Source of the DNA: Lactarius indigo
Lineage: Eukaryota; Basidiomycota; Agaricomycetes; Russulales; Russulaceae
NCBI GenBank assembly: GCA_025766275.1
Contig: JAFKAC010000007.1
Span: 372,001-436,000 of the forward strand
Length of the DNA: 64,000 nt
Reading direction: 5' to 3'
The notes under the pieces were generated by a model. It was not told the origin of the DNA. It searched no databases and saw only the letters and a list, made by a program, of their open reading frames with translations. The position numbers were made by a program, and so were the translations under genes. Below are positions 1 through 12,212 of the stretch, in pieces (the stretch's first letter is position 1; each line of letters begins with the position of its first letter).

Positions 1-3000
1 CATCGAGCTCAGCGATGATGGCGCTATGACGGAACCTGCCACAGAACTCACAGAGGACGACTATGAGTCCATCAAGGCCGTTGTTGACACTGACAACCAG
101 GTGCGTCCAGTACCCTCAAATCCGAATGGCGTTCTCACTTTTCTTTCAGGCCATTCCTTTCATACCCTGAGAAAAGTGTTCGGCCAACGTACGCCTTATC
201 TTCCGCCCCAAAAAAGGATGCGTGCACCCGGATACGGGAAAGGTCCAGGACGGCAACTGGTGTATGGTCTGTCTGTAAGTATTTTCGGGTCCGTTTTTTT
301 ATTATTAATGTCACTAACTGGGCCTGTGTAAAGGGAGGACCTCTCGGTCAATCGATCGTCGTGTTTTTTGACTGGAAGCATAAGTATGCTACGATCACAC
401 ATTGCTAGGTAAAGTACCACCTTCTCATTTAATCTACCCTGTATTGATCTTTCCCTAGGCATCACTCTTGGCTGTATCGCCAATGCTGCAAGGCACTTGG
501 TATTGAGCCAAATTCCCGCGCTCTTTTCCGTACGCCAACTGAATCAAGTATGAGTGGGTGAGTAGGTTCTCTTGTTCTCTCGCTCGGTGCTGAACCACTT
601 CAGCCTCAGTCAAACAGATCTCGACGGCATTGTCACCCGTGAGCCTAGGCTCCCCAATTTCACAAAGGAGGGGCTCCTTGAGCATCTTATCGAGTTTGTT
701 GTCTGTGAAGACAAGGTGAGCGTGATCGTTGTTCTCTTATTGTATGTGGATCATTCTAATATGTTTTCACATCCCAGGCATTCAACTTGATCGAGAGTGG
801 TGGTTTTCGCCGCCTCCTCAAGTTCTGTCGGCCGGGGCTTTTGGACAAAGATATCCCACACCACCATGCTCTTCGCACTGAAATACTTCAACGCGCACAT
901 GTTGCAGAGGGGAGGGTTCATGAGAATATGAAGAAAATACCCTCAAAGATATCTTTCACATTCGACGCGTGGACCTCAAAGCCGGGTGACCCATATATCT
1001 CACTTACAGCACATTATATAGACTCCCCTACTGATAACCCGAATGCGTGGAAGTTGAGGTCCGAACAACTAATCTTCCAGGAGATCCAGGGAAGGCACAC
1101 TGGCCGGAATATGGGTGATATCTTGGCCCATGCTTTGGACCGGTATGGACTGCACGGCAAGGTGTGTCTTCATCATCCTCACTTATGTTTCCACGTCACA
1201 AACTAATGTTCCACTCTCCAGGTTGGTTGGTTTACTAGTGATGGTGCGGCTGTGAATTGCACCACACTCCGTATGGTCCAGAACAGCCCATCTACAGAAA
1301 CTGGATGGACTGCCCAAGAACATGATATGCTGTAAGTGTTCACACACTTGGTGTGTTCCAATCCTAATGTGTAACTCGGGTGTATGGAACACTCCCTTCA
1401 TCTCGCGGCAAAGCATTTTGTCCAAACGATTGCACCACGTTTCAGCAAAGTTGGTGACTTGCGCAACAATACAGAAGATGACCCCACCTTGGACAATGAC
1501 AGCAACCCTACCTCAGGTGATGAGGGTGAAGATGAAGACATTGACACTGGCGATTCGCTCGGAAAAGCGATTGCCCTGGTGACGCAGGTATGCTTTTCCT
1601 TGGTCCTATTGACATATCCTGTACTGATGCATGTGCTATAGATTCGTAAATCGCCACAGGCAAGGGCCTTCTTTCACGCAACCTGCAGTCAAGTCGGGAC
1701 TAACCCACTTGAGCTGATCCAATGGATTCGTACTCGATGGGGATCGCTCTTCACATTTCTCGAGCGTTTTATCAAACTTAAGACAGTGCGTTGATACTTC
1801 TATTTATGTCAAGCACTTACTCCTTTCCATAATAGGCCATTGGTCAATTTATTCTCCTTGTGGACGCAAGCGACAAAGTACCAGACCTCCCCAACCACCG
1901 CTGTTATGCAGACTTCCATTTGACTCGGAGGGATTGGGAGTGCCTGGTGGATATCAGGGATGTGATAAGGGTAAGCTTTCGCTGTTTCTTTTCACTTATA
2001 TCTTACTCAACTTGGCTAGGAGCCGGCAAACGTCCAGCAGACATTCTCAAGTGACCGCACTCCAACTGTCTGGCGCATCATCCCTGGCTTTGAGCTACTT
2101 ATTGAGCGCTGGGAGAAGATGGCAACTAGTCCTGATCATCAAGGGCTGGTGGACGCACTTAATGAAGGCCTCAAAAGCCTTTGCAAGTGGTATGGCTGTG
2201 CTAGCACCACATCTCCTGCATATTTTATATGCCTTGGTATGTTCTCGCGCTCTGTCATTTGATGACTTCATACTAACTTCGGGTTTACTAGTTCTTGATC
2301 CCAATCTCAAGGACTTATATTTCCGAGGCCAGTGGGATAGTGAGTGGTACGCCACTGGCATGAAGCAGCTGGAAGAAGTGGTAGGTTATGTCCATCACGG
2401 TGATTCCATTGTGTGCTATATATTGACAACTACTTTAGTTTGATAGGTATTATATCGCACCCTCGCAAACAGCTGCAACAACTAGTGCCCTAGGTAGATT
2501 CCCTTTTGTCGCTGTCCTGTATTGTGTCCTAATACATACAGACCTAGATCAGTCTTCTGCGCCGGGATCAGCACTCCACTATGGTGGTTCTTTTCTCCTC
2601 AACACTGTTCAAGCATTTCAAAAGCAATGCCACGCTGCCGAAGGTCCTCGTGAAGAACTCAAGCAATACCTCAAGACTGGCATTGAGTCCACGAGGGATA
2701 TCATTGGCTGGGGGGGGGTAAGTCATGTCTTCTATCTGAACACGCTCAGGTCCTCTGGCTTACACAATGGTGTTAGAGCAACACCAGATACCCAACATTG
2801 AAGCGGATTGCACGTGACTACCTTGCAATCCAAGGCTCATCAACACCCTCAGAGCGCTCCTTCAGTAGTGGAGGTATTACTGACAGCTCATTGAGAAACA
2901 GGTTGAAGTTGGACATTTTTGAGGGACTTCAACTGCTTAAGAGTGCATACAGAAATGGGCACATGTCGGCCACAACAGAGGCAGCACAGCACGCAATGTC

Positions 3001-3049
3001 TTTTGCCAGTAATGGGGATCTTGATAATGATGAGGATATCATAGAGTAG
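1..3049 (+). CDS. hAT-family transposase, 5'-partial, multi-exon
   Basis: DNA transposase of the hAT (Ac/Tam3) superfamily. The first exon is open to the window edge, so the N-terminus lies upstream. Exons join through GT-AG introns: one ends near 712 and resumes at 778 (AFNLIESGGFRRLLKFC); further exons carry the RNase H-like core (SFTFDAWTS near 960, then VGWFTSDGAAVN after an intron ending at 1221), the RTRWGS segment near 1735, and the C-terminal dimerisation block (STPSERSFSSGG near 2840, then LRNRLKLD). The stop is at 3047-3049. Problems: the intron starting at 1333 lacks an obvious AG before the CMEHSLHLAAKHF-type exon, and direct joining of exons near 100-150 meets a stop. The copy may therefore be slightly decayed, or the exon model may be incomplete. 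Family assignment is firm; intactness is not. Confidence 0.8.
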
Positions 3050-3231
3050 CCCTATCACGCATGCTCATTAGTAGTAGATGTACATAAACTTAGACACAAA
3101 AATTGAATGTTTTTTGGAACAAGACCCAAAAGCGTTAAACAACACCTTTTGTGGTACACTTACCAGGTAACTCTGCATGTTTGGGGTGATTATGTAAGCA
3201 AGGGCCTCTGATTTCCTCATTTCCATTCGGT

Positions 3232-3394
3232 TCAGCGTTCAGACCCTCCCTGAACTGAACTGAACCAAGAGTTCAGGTTCACAAAGGTTCAGTTCAGGGG
3301 TTCAGCCAAACACCCTGAACTGAACCCTTAGTTCAGTTCGGGGTTCAGCAAAAAGGTGCAAAAAACCGAACTGAACCGAACTTTTACATCACTA
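3232..3394. repeat. Right end of the hAT element: subterminal repeats plus terminal inverted repeat
   Basis: About 180 bp after the transposase stop, the sequence becomes an array of direct and inverted copies of GAACTGAACC / GGTTCAGTTC (roughly 3232-3385). It ends in CTTTTACATCACTA at 3381-3394. Read from the other strand this is TAGTGATGTAAAAG, a typical hAT end, and the array looks like transposase-binding subterminal repeats. The matching left end lies outside the window, so the inverted repeat and the 8-bp target duplication (expected to match 3395-3402, GCGAGCAC) cannot be checked. Confidence 0.65.
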
Positions 3395-3476
3395 GCGAGC
3401 ACAGGTTGTAGGAAAGACAGTCGGTACTAGGCCAGCTGAACCCGAGATTCGGAAAGTTCCGAAAAGCGTGACCTCA

Positions 3477-3932
3477 TGTAACGTCGTCACGACGTTAGCT
3501 CGACTTGAGCTCGGTAGGGCGACTTTGAGACTTAGCTGATCACGCCTTTGAGGCGTATGGCGCGAAGGCAACTTCTAGATGTGCGAAGACACTAGTATAA
3601 CTGCGGCTCCCTAATTGAACTTAGAGGCTAGACCTTTCAAATGCAAGAATAGAAAGTGATGATTGAAGAAGACCAAGATGGCGTTTCTTGGTCTTCCGCA
3701 GCTACGTTAAATACAAGAAGAGCAGGCTTTCAAGCGCTGCTATGAGTCACCGTATCGTAGCGTCCAACGTATCGCGTAAGTAGCGCAATCCTAATACTAC
3801 TACTACCTGTACTAGGATCGAGTCATCGTTCAACACCTAACTCCTATCGTAAACCCCGAGTCCGTGACTAATCTACCTTACCGCCGTAGCCACAACCAGT
3901 ACAGTAAGGGTCCGATGCATGAAACCGTAACA
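3477..3932 (-). repeat. 3' LTR of element 1
   Basis: 456 bp bounded by TG...CA (tgtaacgtcg at 3477; gtaaca ending at 3932) and homologous along its length to the 500-bp LTRs of element 2. It contains an imperfect hairpin at 3668-3696 (GAAGACCAAGAT with TCTTGGTCTTC) matching the one in element 2. A minus-strand TATTTAA-like motif lies just outside the hairpin near 3707-3713. Confidence 0.85.
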
Positions 3933-3963
3933 TCACCCCCTTTTTTAGCGTGAGACCCCAGAC

Positions 3964-6941
3964 TCACCGAAAATCCCGCGCCGTCCAAGTGGCCTGTTCG
4001 TCACTAATCCTTTCAAACACATTAGCCCTCTCCAGCCAGTAAATGCAGTCCCTCTTGTCGTCTCTCGCCGACAATCGCATGGCCTGGAGTTGGCGGATGC
4101 GAGCGGCAAGCCTCTCCTCCTCATATGCGGCTGCTCGATAGCGCGTCACTTCCGCAGTCAGGGACTCGTCCCCGATGCGGTTCAGTGCACGGTCGGTGAT
4201 CTTGTCGGCAGCGAGGATGACCAGGTCCTTGTGGGCGATGAAGGTGTGTCCCGCAGCCGATAGCATCGGGAAGGCGTAGAGGGGTTTGCCGTAAAGATGG
4301 GGGGAGCCAGGAATGAGTCCCAGCACAAAGGGGTTCGCACCTCCGACAATCTGAATGTGACTGGCGTTCCTCTCTATGCCATCGGGTCCGGTGATGGGGA
4401 AGTGAATGTAATGGGGCTGTCGATTCGCCCTGAACCCTTCAGGCGCAAGGACCTGCGCAGGGTCATCGTCGCGCGTGATGGGGGTGTGAAGTGCGATGCC
4501 GGGCAATCGCACACGTCCTCGAGACATGGCGGTTCCATCGGTGTGAATGAGCCATGGGGTGATTCGGGGATCAGTAGGGTGGCTGTGCGTTCGAAGGAGG
4601 GGGTGTCTGACTGGGTAGTAATCCTCGTCGTCAGCGTGAGCTTCATCGTTAGGGAGCGCTGCCTGCGCTGCCGCAACTCGCTCAACCTCTTCTGCGCTAA
4701 GCGCAGTTGTTCGTCGGCCCACTCCTTCGCCACTCTCCGCCAATCCTCCGCTGCTTCTAACTCCAGTTGGGTCTTCGAGGGGGCGGTCGGCAGGGAAAAT
4801 TCCCCGCGTGCCGATGAGGTCGTCACCGGGGGGAATGATGGCAATGGGTTCTCGATTGCCGTTGTCGTCTCTGAAGATGTGAGGGACGGCATGCTGCTGC
4901 TCGTCGTCGGGCTGGTGAGTCGGGTCGGGGAACCTCTGTAAGACATTAGCCCATTCTTGAGCGGTGATATGCCCCGTTCGCATGTTTGCAGGTGTGTACG
5001 GAGTGAGCTGGACCTGTTGAACCACAGTTTCTTTGTCGTCTTCGATGAGGTTGGCGGCGTCTTGTGCGACTTGGTCGAGGAGGATCGCCATGGTGACATG
5101 TCTGAGAGGGGAAGTGGGCATAGAAGTATGAGAGGATTGGATGTAGGAATGATACTCTCCCTGGTCATCCTCGGGCTGGCTTTTAAGGCATCGTGCAGCT
5201 GTTCGGCCCACTTGATACTCCTTTACCGCTTCTGGGGCGAACACGTCATTCTCATCGACCCACTGGTTCTCCAAGTCTGGGTAACCCTTCCATTTGACAA
5301 GGTATTGCAGTTTCTTCCTCCTTCCGACATGCCGAGAGTCTATGATGGCCTCGACTTCGTACTCCTCTTCGCCTTCCACAAGATCCGGCGGTGGACGTGG
5401 GAAGTTTTCACCATGGAAGGTTGTGCTTTTGTACGGCGTGAGAAGATCGATGTGGAACACTGGATGGATGCTCCACTGTGTGGGAAGTTCCAGACGATAG
5501 TTGTAAGGGGACATCACCTGAGTTACTTTGAATGGTCCGTGGCGTCGCGCCGCCAGTTTTGCCGTGGGCTGATTTGTCCGTAGATGTCTTCCTTCCAGCC
5601 ACACTTGGTCACCAACTTGATAGCGTGGGGTATCCTTATGCCGGACCCAGCTATCTTGTGCCTTCTTGATAAGGTCCTGGGCAAGTTGGCGGGCTTCTTT
5701 TAGTTGTGTCAGTCTGGTGATCACGTTCAGAATTGGGGATGGCTTATCCGTCCAATCAGCCGTTGGGTTGTATCCCATCAGGAGCATAAATGGTGATTGT
5801 TTCATGTGTTCGTGGGGCCAATTGTTGTGAGCGAATTCTGCCACTGGGAGATACTCTGCCCAGTTATCCTGGCGCTCATTGGCCCAGAATCGTAGGTATT
5901 GTTCAAGCCATTGATTGGTTCGCTCAGATTGTCCGTCTGTACGTGGGTGATAGGCTGTGGAAATGTTCTGTTGGATGCCTAGTATATGGCATACTTCTCG
6001 TGTGAACTTGGAGGTGAATCGGGGATCGTGGTCACTGATGACTTTGCGTGGTAGTCCGAATCGTCTGAATACGTGATTGACGTACAAAATGGCGGTTCCT
6101 TCCACCGTGATCTCCTCATTGCACGGAATGAATATTGACACCTTGCTGCAGTCATGGTCGGTGATGGTCAGAATACTGTCATATGATCGTGAGGTTGGTA
6201 GCTTGGTGATAAAGTCTAGGGCGACGGTATGGAAAGGGGGGGCATCCGTGGTAGCAGTAATTGGGTGTAGTGGGGCGCGAGTTGGTCGAGTGTTGACCTT
6301 GTTTCGCTGGCAGTCCGCGCATCCTGTGACATACTCATACACGTCTCGGCGGATGCTTGGCCACCAGTAGTGCCGTTCCACGATTCGCTGTGTTCTGCTT
6401 ATTCCTGGGTGTCCGTGTACTGGTGGGTCGTGATGGTCTTGTATGATGGCTCGATACGCCGTCATTGGTCCTGTGACTACCAGTCGCCCATCCTTGTACC
6501 ATTCCCCTTCTATCTTTTTGAGGCGATGGGCATCAACCCAGGTTTTGATCGTGGTGGGGTCTTGTCATTGTCTCGGTTGTTGCATCATGGGATGTATTTC
6601 CAACGTGCGCGTGGCATTAGTGGCTCGTATGAATACCTCCGGAGGTAAGACGACTACACCTTGGTTGTCTTCTTCCCCCTGATCGTAGTCTGGTCGTCTT
6701 GATAGCGCATCCGCTCTGCCGTTGTTCTTCCCTTTGATGTGATGGATTTCAAAGTCGTATTCCATCAGCTCCAGTACTTCCCTTGCGACCCTTCGACTGA
6801 TCTTTTGCGGTGTCTTCCAGTACTGCAGGTTTAAATGGTCTGAGAATATTTTGATCTTGTGTGGGGACCCCACGAGTAGGGGGCGCCAGTGCCAGAGAGC
6901 TTTTACGATGGCAAGAAGTTCTAGATCGTAAATATCGTAGT
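3964..6941 (-). pseudogene. Element 1 Pol fragment: RNase H end, integrase, chromodomain, C-terminal tail
   Basis: In one frame from 6941 to the stop at 3964 the sequence encodes the end of RNase H (YDIYDLELL, then FSDHLNLQYW), then integrase. Visible integrase parts are a zinc-binding HGHPG...CADC region, the DDE core (ALDFITKL; VISDHDPRF; TDGQSERTNQW) and a GPF module. A chromodomain follows (YLVKWKGYPDLENQWV). After it comes a tail of roughly 390 residues, conserved in element 2 and ending ARDFR. One in-frame TGA at 6565-6567 lies between RNase H and integrase. The fragment lacks RT and gag, so it cannot be autonomous. Confidence 0.88.
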
Positions 6942-7441
6942 TGTAACGTCGCCACGACGTTAGCTCGACTTGAGCGCGGATGGCGGTAACAACTTAGCAA
7001 TGTAACAGTTCTGTATGCTTGAAGATGCGAAGGTCCAAGTTCTCACTTCAGTGAATATGCGGAGATACACCGGCAAGTCGAATACGTTAGCAACTGGTAA
7101 GGCGAACTACTTCTCTAGATGAAGACGCGAGTGAAAGAAGAAACAAGTGGCAATTCAAGAAGACCAAGATGGCGTATCTTGGTCTTCACAAGGTAACTTA
7201 AATACATATTGAGCAGGCTTTCAAGCGCTGCTATGAGTCACTGTAAAGTAGTGTCCAACGTGTCGCAGAAACAACTCAAACCCTAATACTACTACTACTA
7301 GTATTAGTGGTGTCCGGTCTCAGTCAGCTATCGTGCACAATCTCCTATCGTACTACATCGTAATCACCTAAGTCCGCAACTAATCTACCTTACCGCCATA
7401 GTTGCAACCGGTACAGTAAGGGTCCAAGTCGAAACGTGACA
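6942..7441 (-). repeat. 3' LTR of element 2
   Basis: 500 bp, TG...CA. Aligned by eye with the LTR at 14265-14764 it has 11 differences, all transitions and no indels. Eight of the 11 are at CpG dinucleotides. It contains the perfect 12-bp hairpin at 7159-7187. Confidence 0.93.
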
Positions 7442-7456
7442 TCACCTCCCTTTTTA
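7442..7456 (-). other. Polypurine tract of element 2
   Basis: On the minus strand AAAAAGGGAGGTGA directly precedes the TGTCACG start of the 3' LTR. Element 1 has the matching AAAAGGGGGTGA at 3933-3946. This is the expected site of plus-strand DNA priming. Confidence 0.75.
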
Positions 7457-7472
7457 GCGTGAGACCCCAGAC

Positions 7473-10400
7473 TCACCGAAAGTCGCGGGCCAGCCAGTCG
7501 CGCTGCTCGTCGGCGATACGCTCTAAGGTGGTGGCGCGCTCCAAATGGTAGATGGCGTCGCGTCGGTCGTCCTGCGCGCACTCAATCATGGCGCGGAGTT
7601 GGCTCACCCTCGCCCGAAGTCGATCCAGCTCGTAGCTGGCCGCGCGGAAGCGCATGACCTCTGCGGTGAGTGACTCGTCGTTGATACGATTGAGCGTGCG
7701 GTCGGTGATCTTGTCCGCTTCAAAGACGATGAGGTCCTCGTGCGGGTACGTGGGGCGGAGCGCGGCGGATACATGAGGCTCGGCGTAAAAGGGCTTACCA
7801 TAGACGTGTGGTGAGCCCGGTATAACCCCTAATATGAGGGGGTCCGCCCCTCCGATAATTTGGACGTGTGACGCGTCCCTCTCTACTCCGTCTGGCCCGG
7901 TGATGGGGTATCGAATGTAATGGGGTCGTCGGTTCGCCCGGAACCCCTCAGGCGCAATGACATGCACGGGGTCCTCGGCGGCGGTGAATGGACGGTGATC
8001 AGCAGCACCAGGCACGCGCACACGTCCTCGATACATGGGGGACCCGTCGGAGTGGACGAGCCAAGGCGTGATGAGGGGATTATCAGGGTCGCGTTTCGTT
8101 CGAAGGAAGGTGTGTCTCGCCGGGTAATAATCTTCGTCGTCATGGCCAGCCTCAGCTGCCGCCATCGCTGCCGTCGCTCGCGCATCTCCCTCAGTCGGGC
8201 CGCTGCCGAGTCCAACTGCTCCTTCTGCCACGCTGCCGCTACCCTCTTCCAACCCTCCAACTCGTACTCCATCAGCGCTTGAACGCTGGTCGTTGCTTGG
8301 GAAAACTCCGCAAACGCCGATGAGGTTGTCGCTTGGGGGGATAGCAGCGATGGGTTCACGCTCGCCGCGATCGTTTCGGAAGATGTGGATGACGGCTCGG
8401 TCGTCGTCGGGGGTAGTCGTTGGGTCTGGGAATCTGGTGATGACATTGATCCATTCTTGTGCGGTGATGGGCCCCTCTGCTGGTGTAAGAGGCGTCCATG
8501 GCGTGAGCTGAGTGTTGGGAATTTCGGTGTCGTCGTCCTCCGCCAAGAGGGCGTGGGCGTCTTCTGCAAGGGAGTCGAGGAGCTGCGCTTGTGTGACATG
8601 TCGTAATGGGGAAGTGGGCATGAGAGTAGTGGTTGAGCGAAGGAAGAGGGGATGACTGTCCTCTGTCCGAGCGACTCTTACTTTATCTCTTCTATCGTGG
8701 GTCTGTGTTTCCTGATACAGGCGGAGCACTTCCGGCGCAAAGACATCGTTCTTGTTGACCCACTGGTTCTCCGAGTCCGGGTACCCCTTCCATTTGACAA
8801 GATATTGGAGGCGTCTTCCTCTGCCGAAATGCCGAGTGTCTAGAATGGCCTCGACCTCGTATTCCTCTTCTCCATCTATCAGTTCGGGCAGTGGTCGTGT
8901 GAAGTTTTCCCCGTGTAAGGGAGTTTGCTTGTATGGGGTGAGAAGATCGATGTGAAACACTGGGTGTATGCTCCACTGCATGGGAAGTTCCAATCGATAG
9001 TTGTAAGGGGACATCACCTGTATCACCCGAAAGGGTCCGTGACGTCGCGCCGCTAATTTCGCTGTAGGCTGGTTGGTCCGAAGATGCTTGCCCTCGAGCC
9101 ACACAAGGTCGTTGATGCTGAACTTGGGCGTATCTTTGTTGCGCACCCATGACTCTTGCGCCTTCTTTATAAGGCGCTGGGCGTTGTCTCTAGCTTCTTT
9201 CAGCTGTGTCAGTCGTGCGGTTGCGAGGGGAATGGGGGATGGCTTATCCGTCCAATCTGCTTGTGGGTTGTACCCCATCAGAAGTTGGAATGGCGACTCC
9301 TTGGTGTGTTCATGTGGCCAGTTGTTGTGCGCGAATTCGGCGATTGGTAGGTAAGTTGCCCAGTTATCTTGCCGCTCATTTACCCAGAAGTGTAGGTACT
9401 GTTCCAGCCACTGGTTGGTTCGTTCGGACTGTCCATCAGTACGCGGATGGTATGCGGTTGATATGTTCTGTTGAATTCCCAGGATGCAGCATACTTCCCT
9501 GGTAAACTTGGACGTGAAGCGGGGGTCGCGGTCGCTTATTATCTTGTGCGGCAGCCCGAAGCGTTTGAACACTTGGGTGACATACAGAGTCGCCGTTTCT
9601 TCTGCGGTAATCTCTTCTCGACATGGGATAAAAACGGAGGCCTTGCTGCAATCGTGGTCCGTGACAGTTAGTATACTGTCGTACCCCTTGGAAGCGGGGA
9701 GTTTGGTGATGAAGTCTACTGCCACCGTGTGGAACGGCATGGCTTCCAGTATTGGCGTGATGGGATGCAGCGCGGCCCGTATGGGTCTCGTGTTGACTTT
9801 ATTCCTTTGGCATTCTGCGCAACCTTGCACGTATTCATATACGTCTTTTCGGAGTCGCGGCCACCAGTAATGTCTTTCCAGGATGCGTTGAGTTCTCGCA
9901 ATTCCCGGATGGCCATGTATTGGCAAGTCGTGATGGTCGTGTATTAGTACACGTTGAGTTGACGCGGGCCCTGTGATCACGAACCTGCCGTCCTTATACC
10001 ATTCTCCTTGTATTTTCTTGAGGTGGTGAGGGTCGACCCATATCTTGATCACCTCCTCGTCTTGCTGGTGGCGCGGTTGCAGTAGATTTGGGTTCGCGAT
10101 GAAGGTGCGCGCGGTGTTAAGGGTTCGTACAAAAACTTCGGGAGGTAGGACCACTACTTCGCTGTTGTCTTCGACTCCTTGGTCGTAGTCCGGTCGTCTT
10201 GACAGGGCGTCTGCCCTTCCGTTGTTCTTTCCCTTAATGTGATGAATTTCGAAGTCGTATTCAGAAAGTTCGAGTACTTCCCTGGCGACTCGTCAGCTGA
10301 TCTTCTGTGGTGACTTCCAGTACTGTAGATTTAGGTGGTCCGAATAGATTTTGATCTTGTGGGGGGCACCTGCGAGAAGTGGTCGCCAGTTCCGCAGGGC

Positions 10401-12212
10401 CTTAACTATCGCGAGCAGTTCTAGGTCGTAGATGTCGTAGTTTCTTTCGGCTTCAGAAAGCGTCGCCGAGTAGTAACCTATGGGGTGTCGCTTGCCGTCA
10501 GATTTCTTTTGTAGTAATACGGCTCCCACCGCGTAACCCGAAGCGTCAACTTCCAATTCGAACGGATCTTGGAGGACGGGGTGTGCTAGCACCGGTTCCT
10601 CCGTTACGAGACGTTTTAGGGTGTTGAACGCCCTGTCTTCTTCTTCAGTCCATCGCCATTCTTCGTCCTTCCGTGTTAGTTTAGTGAGTGGCTTGGCGTG
10701 AGTTGCAAAACCGCGGATAAAAAGTCTGTAAAAGTTACAGAAGCCGAGGAAAGAACGGACGTCTTTGACTTTTGTCGGCGTCGGCCAGTCCTTGATACCT
10801 TGGACTTTTACAGGGTCCATTCGGGTCACCCCCCTTTCAAGGATTACCCCCAGGTAATCCATCCGCGGTTGATGGAACAGGCACTTCTCGAGTTTGAAGT
10901 AGAGGTCGTGTGCTTCCGCGACGCGTAAGACATTGCGGACGGCACTTACATGGGCCGCTAGATCGTGATCGAAGTGAGTGGCGATACCAATATCGTCCAT
11001 GTAGACGCGTATGGTAGTGCCCAGCCGTTCGTGCTTCGCTATCGTGTCACGATAGATGTGGTTCATCATGGCCTGGAAGGTGGCGGGGGAGTTAGTGAGT
11101 CCGAAGAACATGACCGTGGGTTCGAAGAGGCCAAATTTAGTTTTGAACGCTGCTTTTTCCTGATCGCCGTCACGAATGCGTATGTTGTTGTAACCCCATC
11201 GGATGTCGAGTTTCGTATAGATATGGGCGTTGCTGAGGTCAAGGATGAGGTCTTGTATTAATGGTAGCGGGTACTGATTTCGAATGGTGTGGGAGTTGAT
11301 GACCCAATAGTCCTGTACCGGTCGTAGTTTTCCGTCTTTCTTTTTAATGAAAAAGAAGGAGGATGCGTACAGGGAGATAGAAGGGCGTAAGTACCCCTGC
11401 TTTAGCTTTTCCTCTAGAAACTCCTTGAGTTCGCCCTCTTCCTTTTGGGTCATGGGGTAGATTTTGCAGTCGATGGCGGCCAGCGCGGATGGTTTGAAGT
11501 CGATCGCATGATCCCACGGTCTTGCCGGGGGAAAGCGGTGCGAGGCTTGCTCGTTAAAAAGTTTGTTAAACATTGCGTATTCTTGAGGGAGCACAGCTGC
11601 CGTTTGTTGTTGTTTTGCTTGTATGGCCAATTCCGTCGAGGTGGTGGTTCTAGCAAATGTCTCTTCTTCTAGTTCCCGTACAATGTTTTCTTTTTCGGCC
11701 ACGATGAGGGCTCGAATGGTCGTTGTTGATAGCAACGCTTCAGTAGTTGCCAGTACCACCGGTTGCATGTCGGGATGCATGGTGGCAGTGGCCCAGCTGA
11801 TTGCTGGTTTGAATGCGCTTAGCCATGGGTAACCCAGCACCATGTCTTCGCTTCCAAGATCGGTGACCAGGAAGGTCATTTGCTTTATCTGTCCCCGTGT
11901 CTTCACTTCTAGGTTAACGTAATGAGTGATTAACCCAGCTTTGTTTTCCGTATTATCTATATTCCATATCTTGCGGGGCGTGTTTAGCGGCTGTGTCCGG
12001 ATATCGGCCCGTTTTGCCAGGCTGGGTCGGATGAAGTTGTCGGTTGCGCCAGAGTCAACCAGCGCATTTGTTTCAGTCGTTTGGTAATTCGTACGGACAG
12101 TTACTGGAATTCGCATAGATCGATAGCGCGTTGTCACAATTACAGAATTACATTGAAGAGCCCTCACCCAGACTGACGGGTTCAGGCGTCCCGAAAACCC
12201 TCTTTTCCCCAC
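7473..12212 (-). CDS. pol: Pol polyprotein of element 2 (protease, RT, RNase H, integrase, chromodomain), interrupted by one TGA
   Basis: One frame of about 1,580 codons. In order: aspartic protease (ALVDSGATDNF), RT with palm motif VYMDDIGIATHF, RNase H (ELEVDASGYAVG; DLELLAIVKAL; IYSDHLNLQYW), integrase (HGHPG...CAECQ zinc finger; AVDFITKL, IISDRDPRF, TDGQSERTNQW), GPF module, chromodomain (YLVKWKGYPDSENQWV) and a tail of about 400 residues ending ARDFR. The frame is broken by TGA at 10293-10295, where element 1 has CGA; this fits a C-to-T change at a CpG. The RT motif VQDYW replaces the usual VQDYR, again C-to-T. The first sense codon after the gag stop region is not ATG, so pol is probably made as a Gag-Pol fusion by frameshifting at 12203-12209. 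Confidence 0.92.

Larger units (their letters stand above)
3477..6941 (-). mobile_element. Truncated Ty3/gypsy chromovirus (element 1)
   Basis: 3'-half of an LTR retrotransposon read on the minus strand: LTR 3477-3932, a purine-rich tract just inside it, then integrase and part of RNase H. It stops abruptly at 6941 within the RNase H coding region, exactly where the LTR of element 2 begins. It is a diverged relative of element 2, with homologous proteins but a 456-bp instead of 500-bp LTR. The 5' half (gag, protease, RT, 5' LTR) is missing from the window. Confidence 0.85.

Noticed and set aside
196..483. ORFs antisense to the hAT transposase
   Set aside because: They overlap hAT exons on the other strand and have no motif; the transposase frame carries the recognisable domains.
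4297..5168. ORFs of 208-264 codons overlapping the element 1 integrase tail on other frames
   Set aside because: The integrase frame is homologous to element 2 and contains named motifs; the others are composition shadows.
7220..7330. Short ACTACTACT repeat inside LTRs as a separate microsatellite locus
   Set aside because: It is an ordinary part of all three LTR copies.
10293..10295. TGA as programmed readthrough or selenocysteine in pol
   Set aside because: The related element has CGA at this site and other changes in the copy are C-to-T at CpG; mutation is the simpler explanation.
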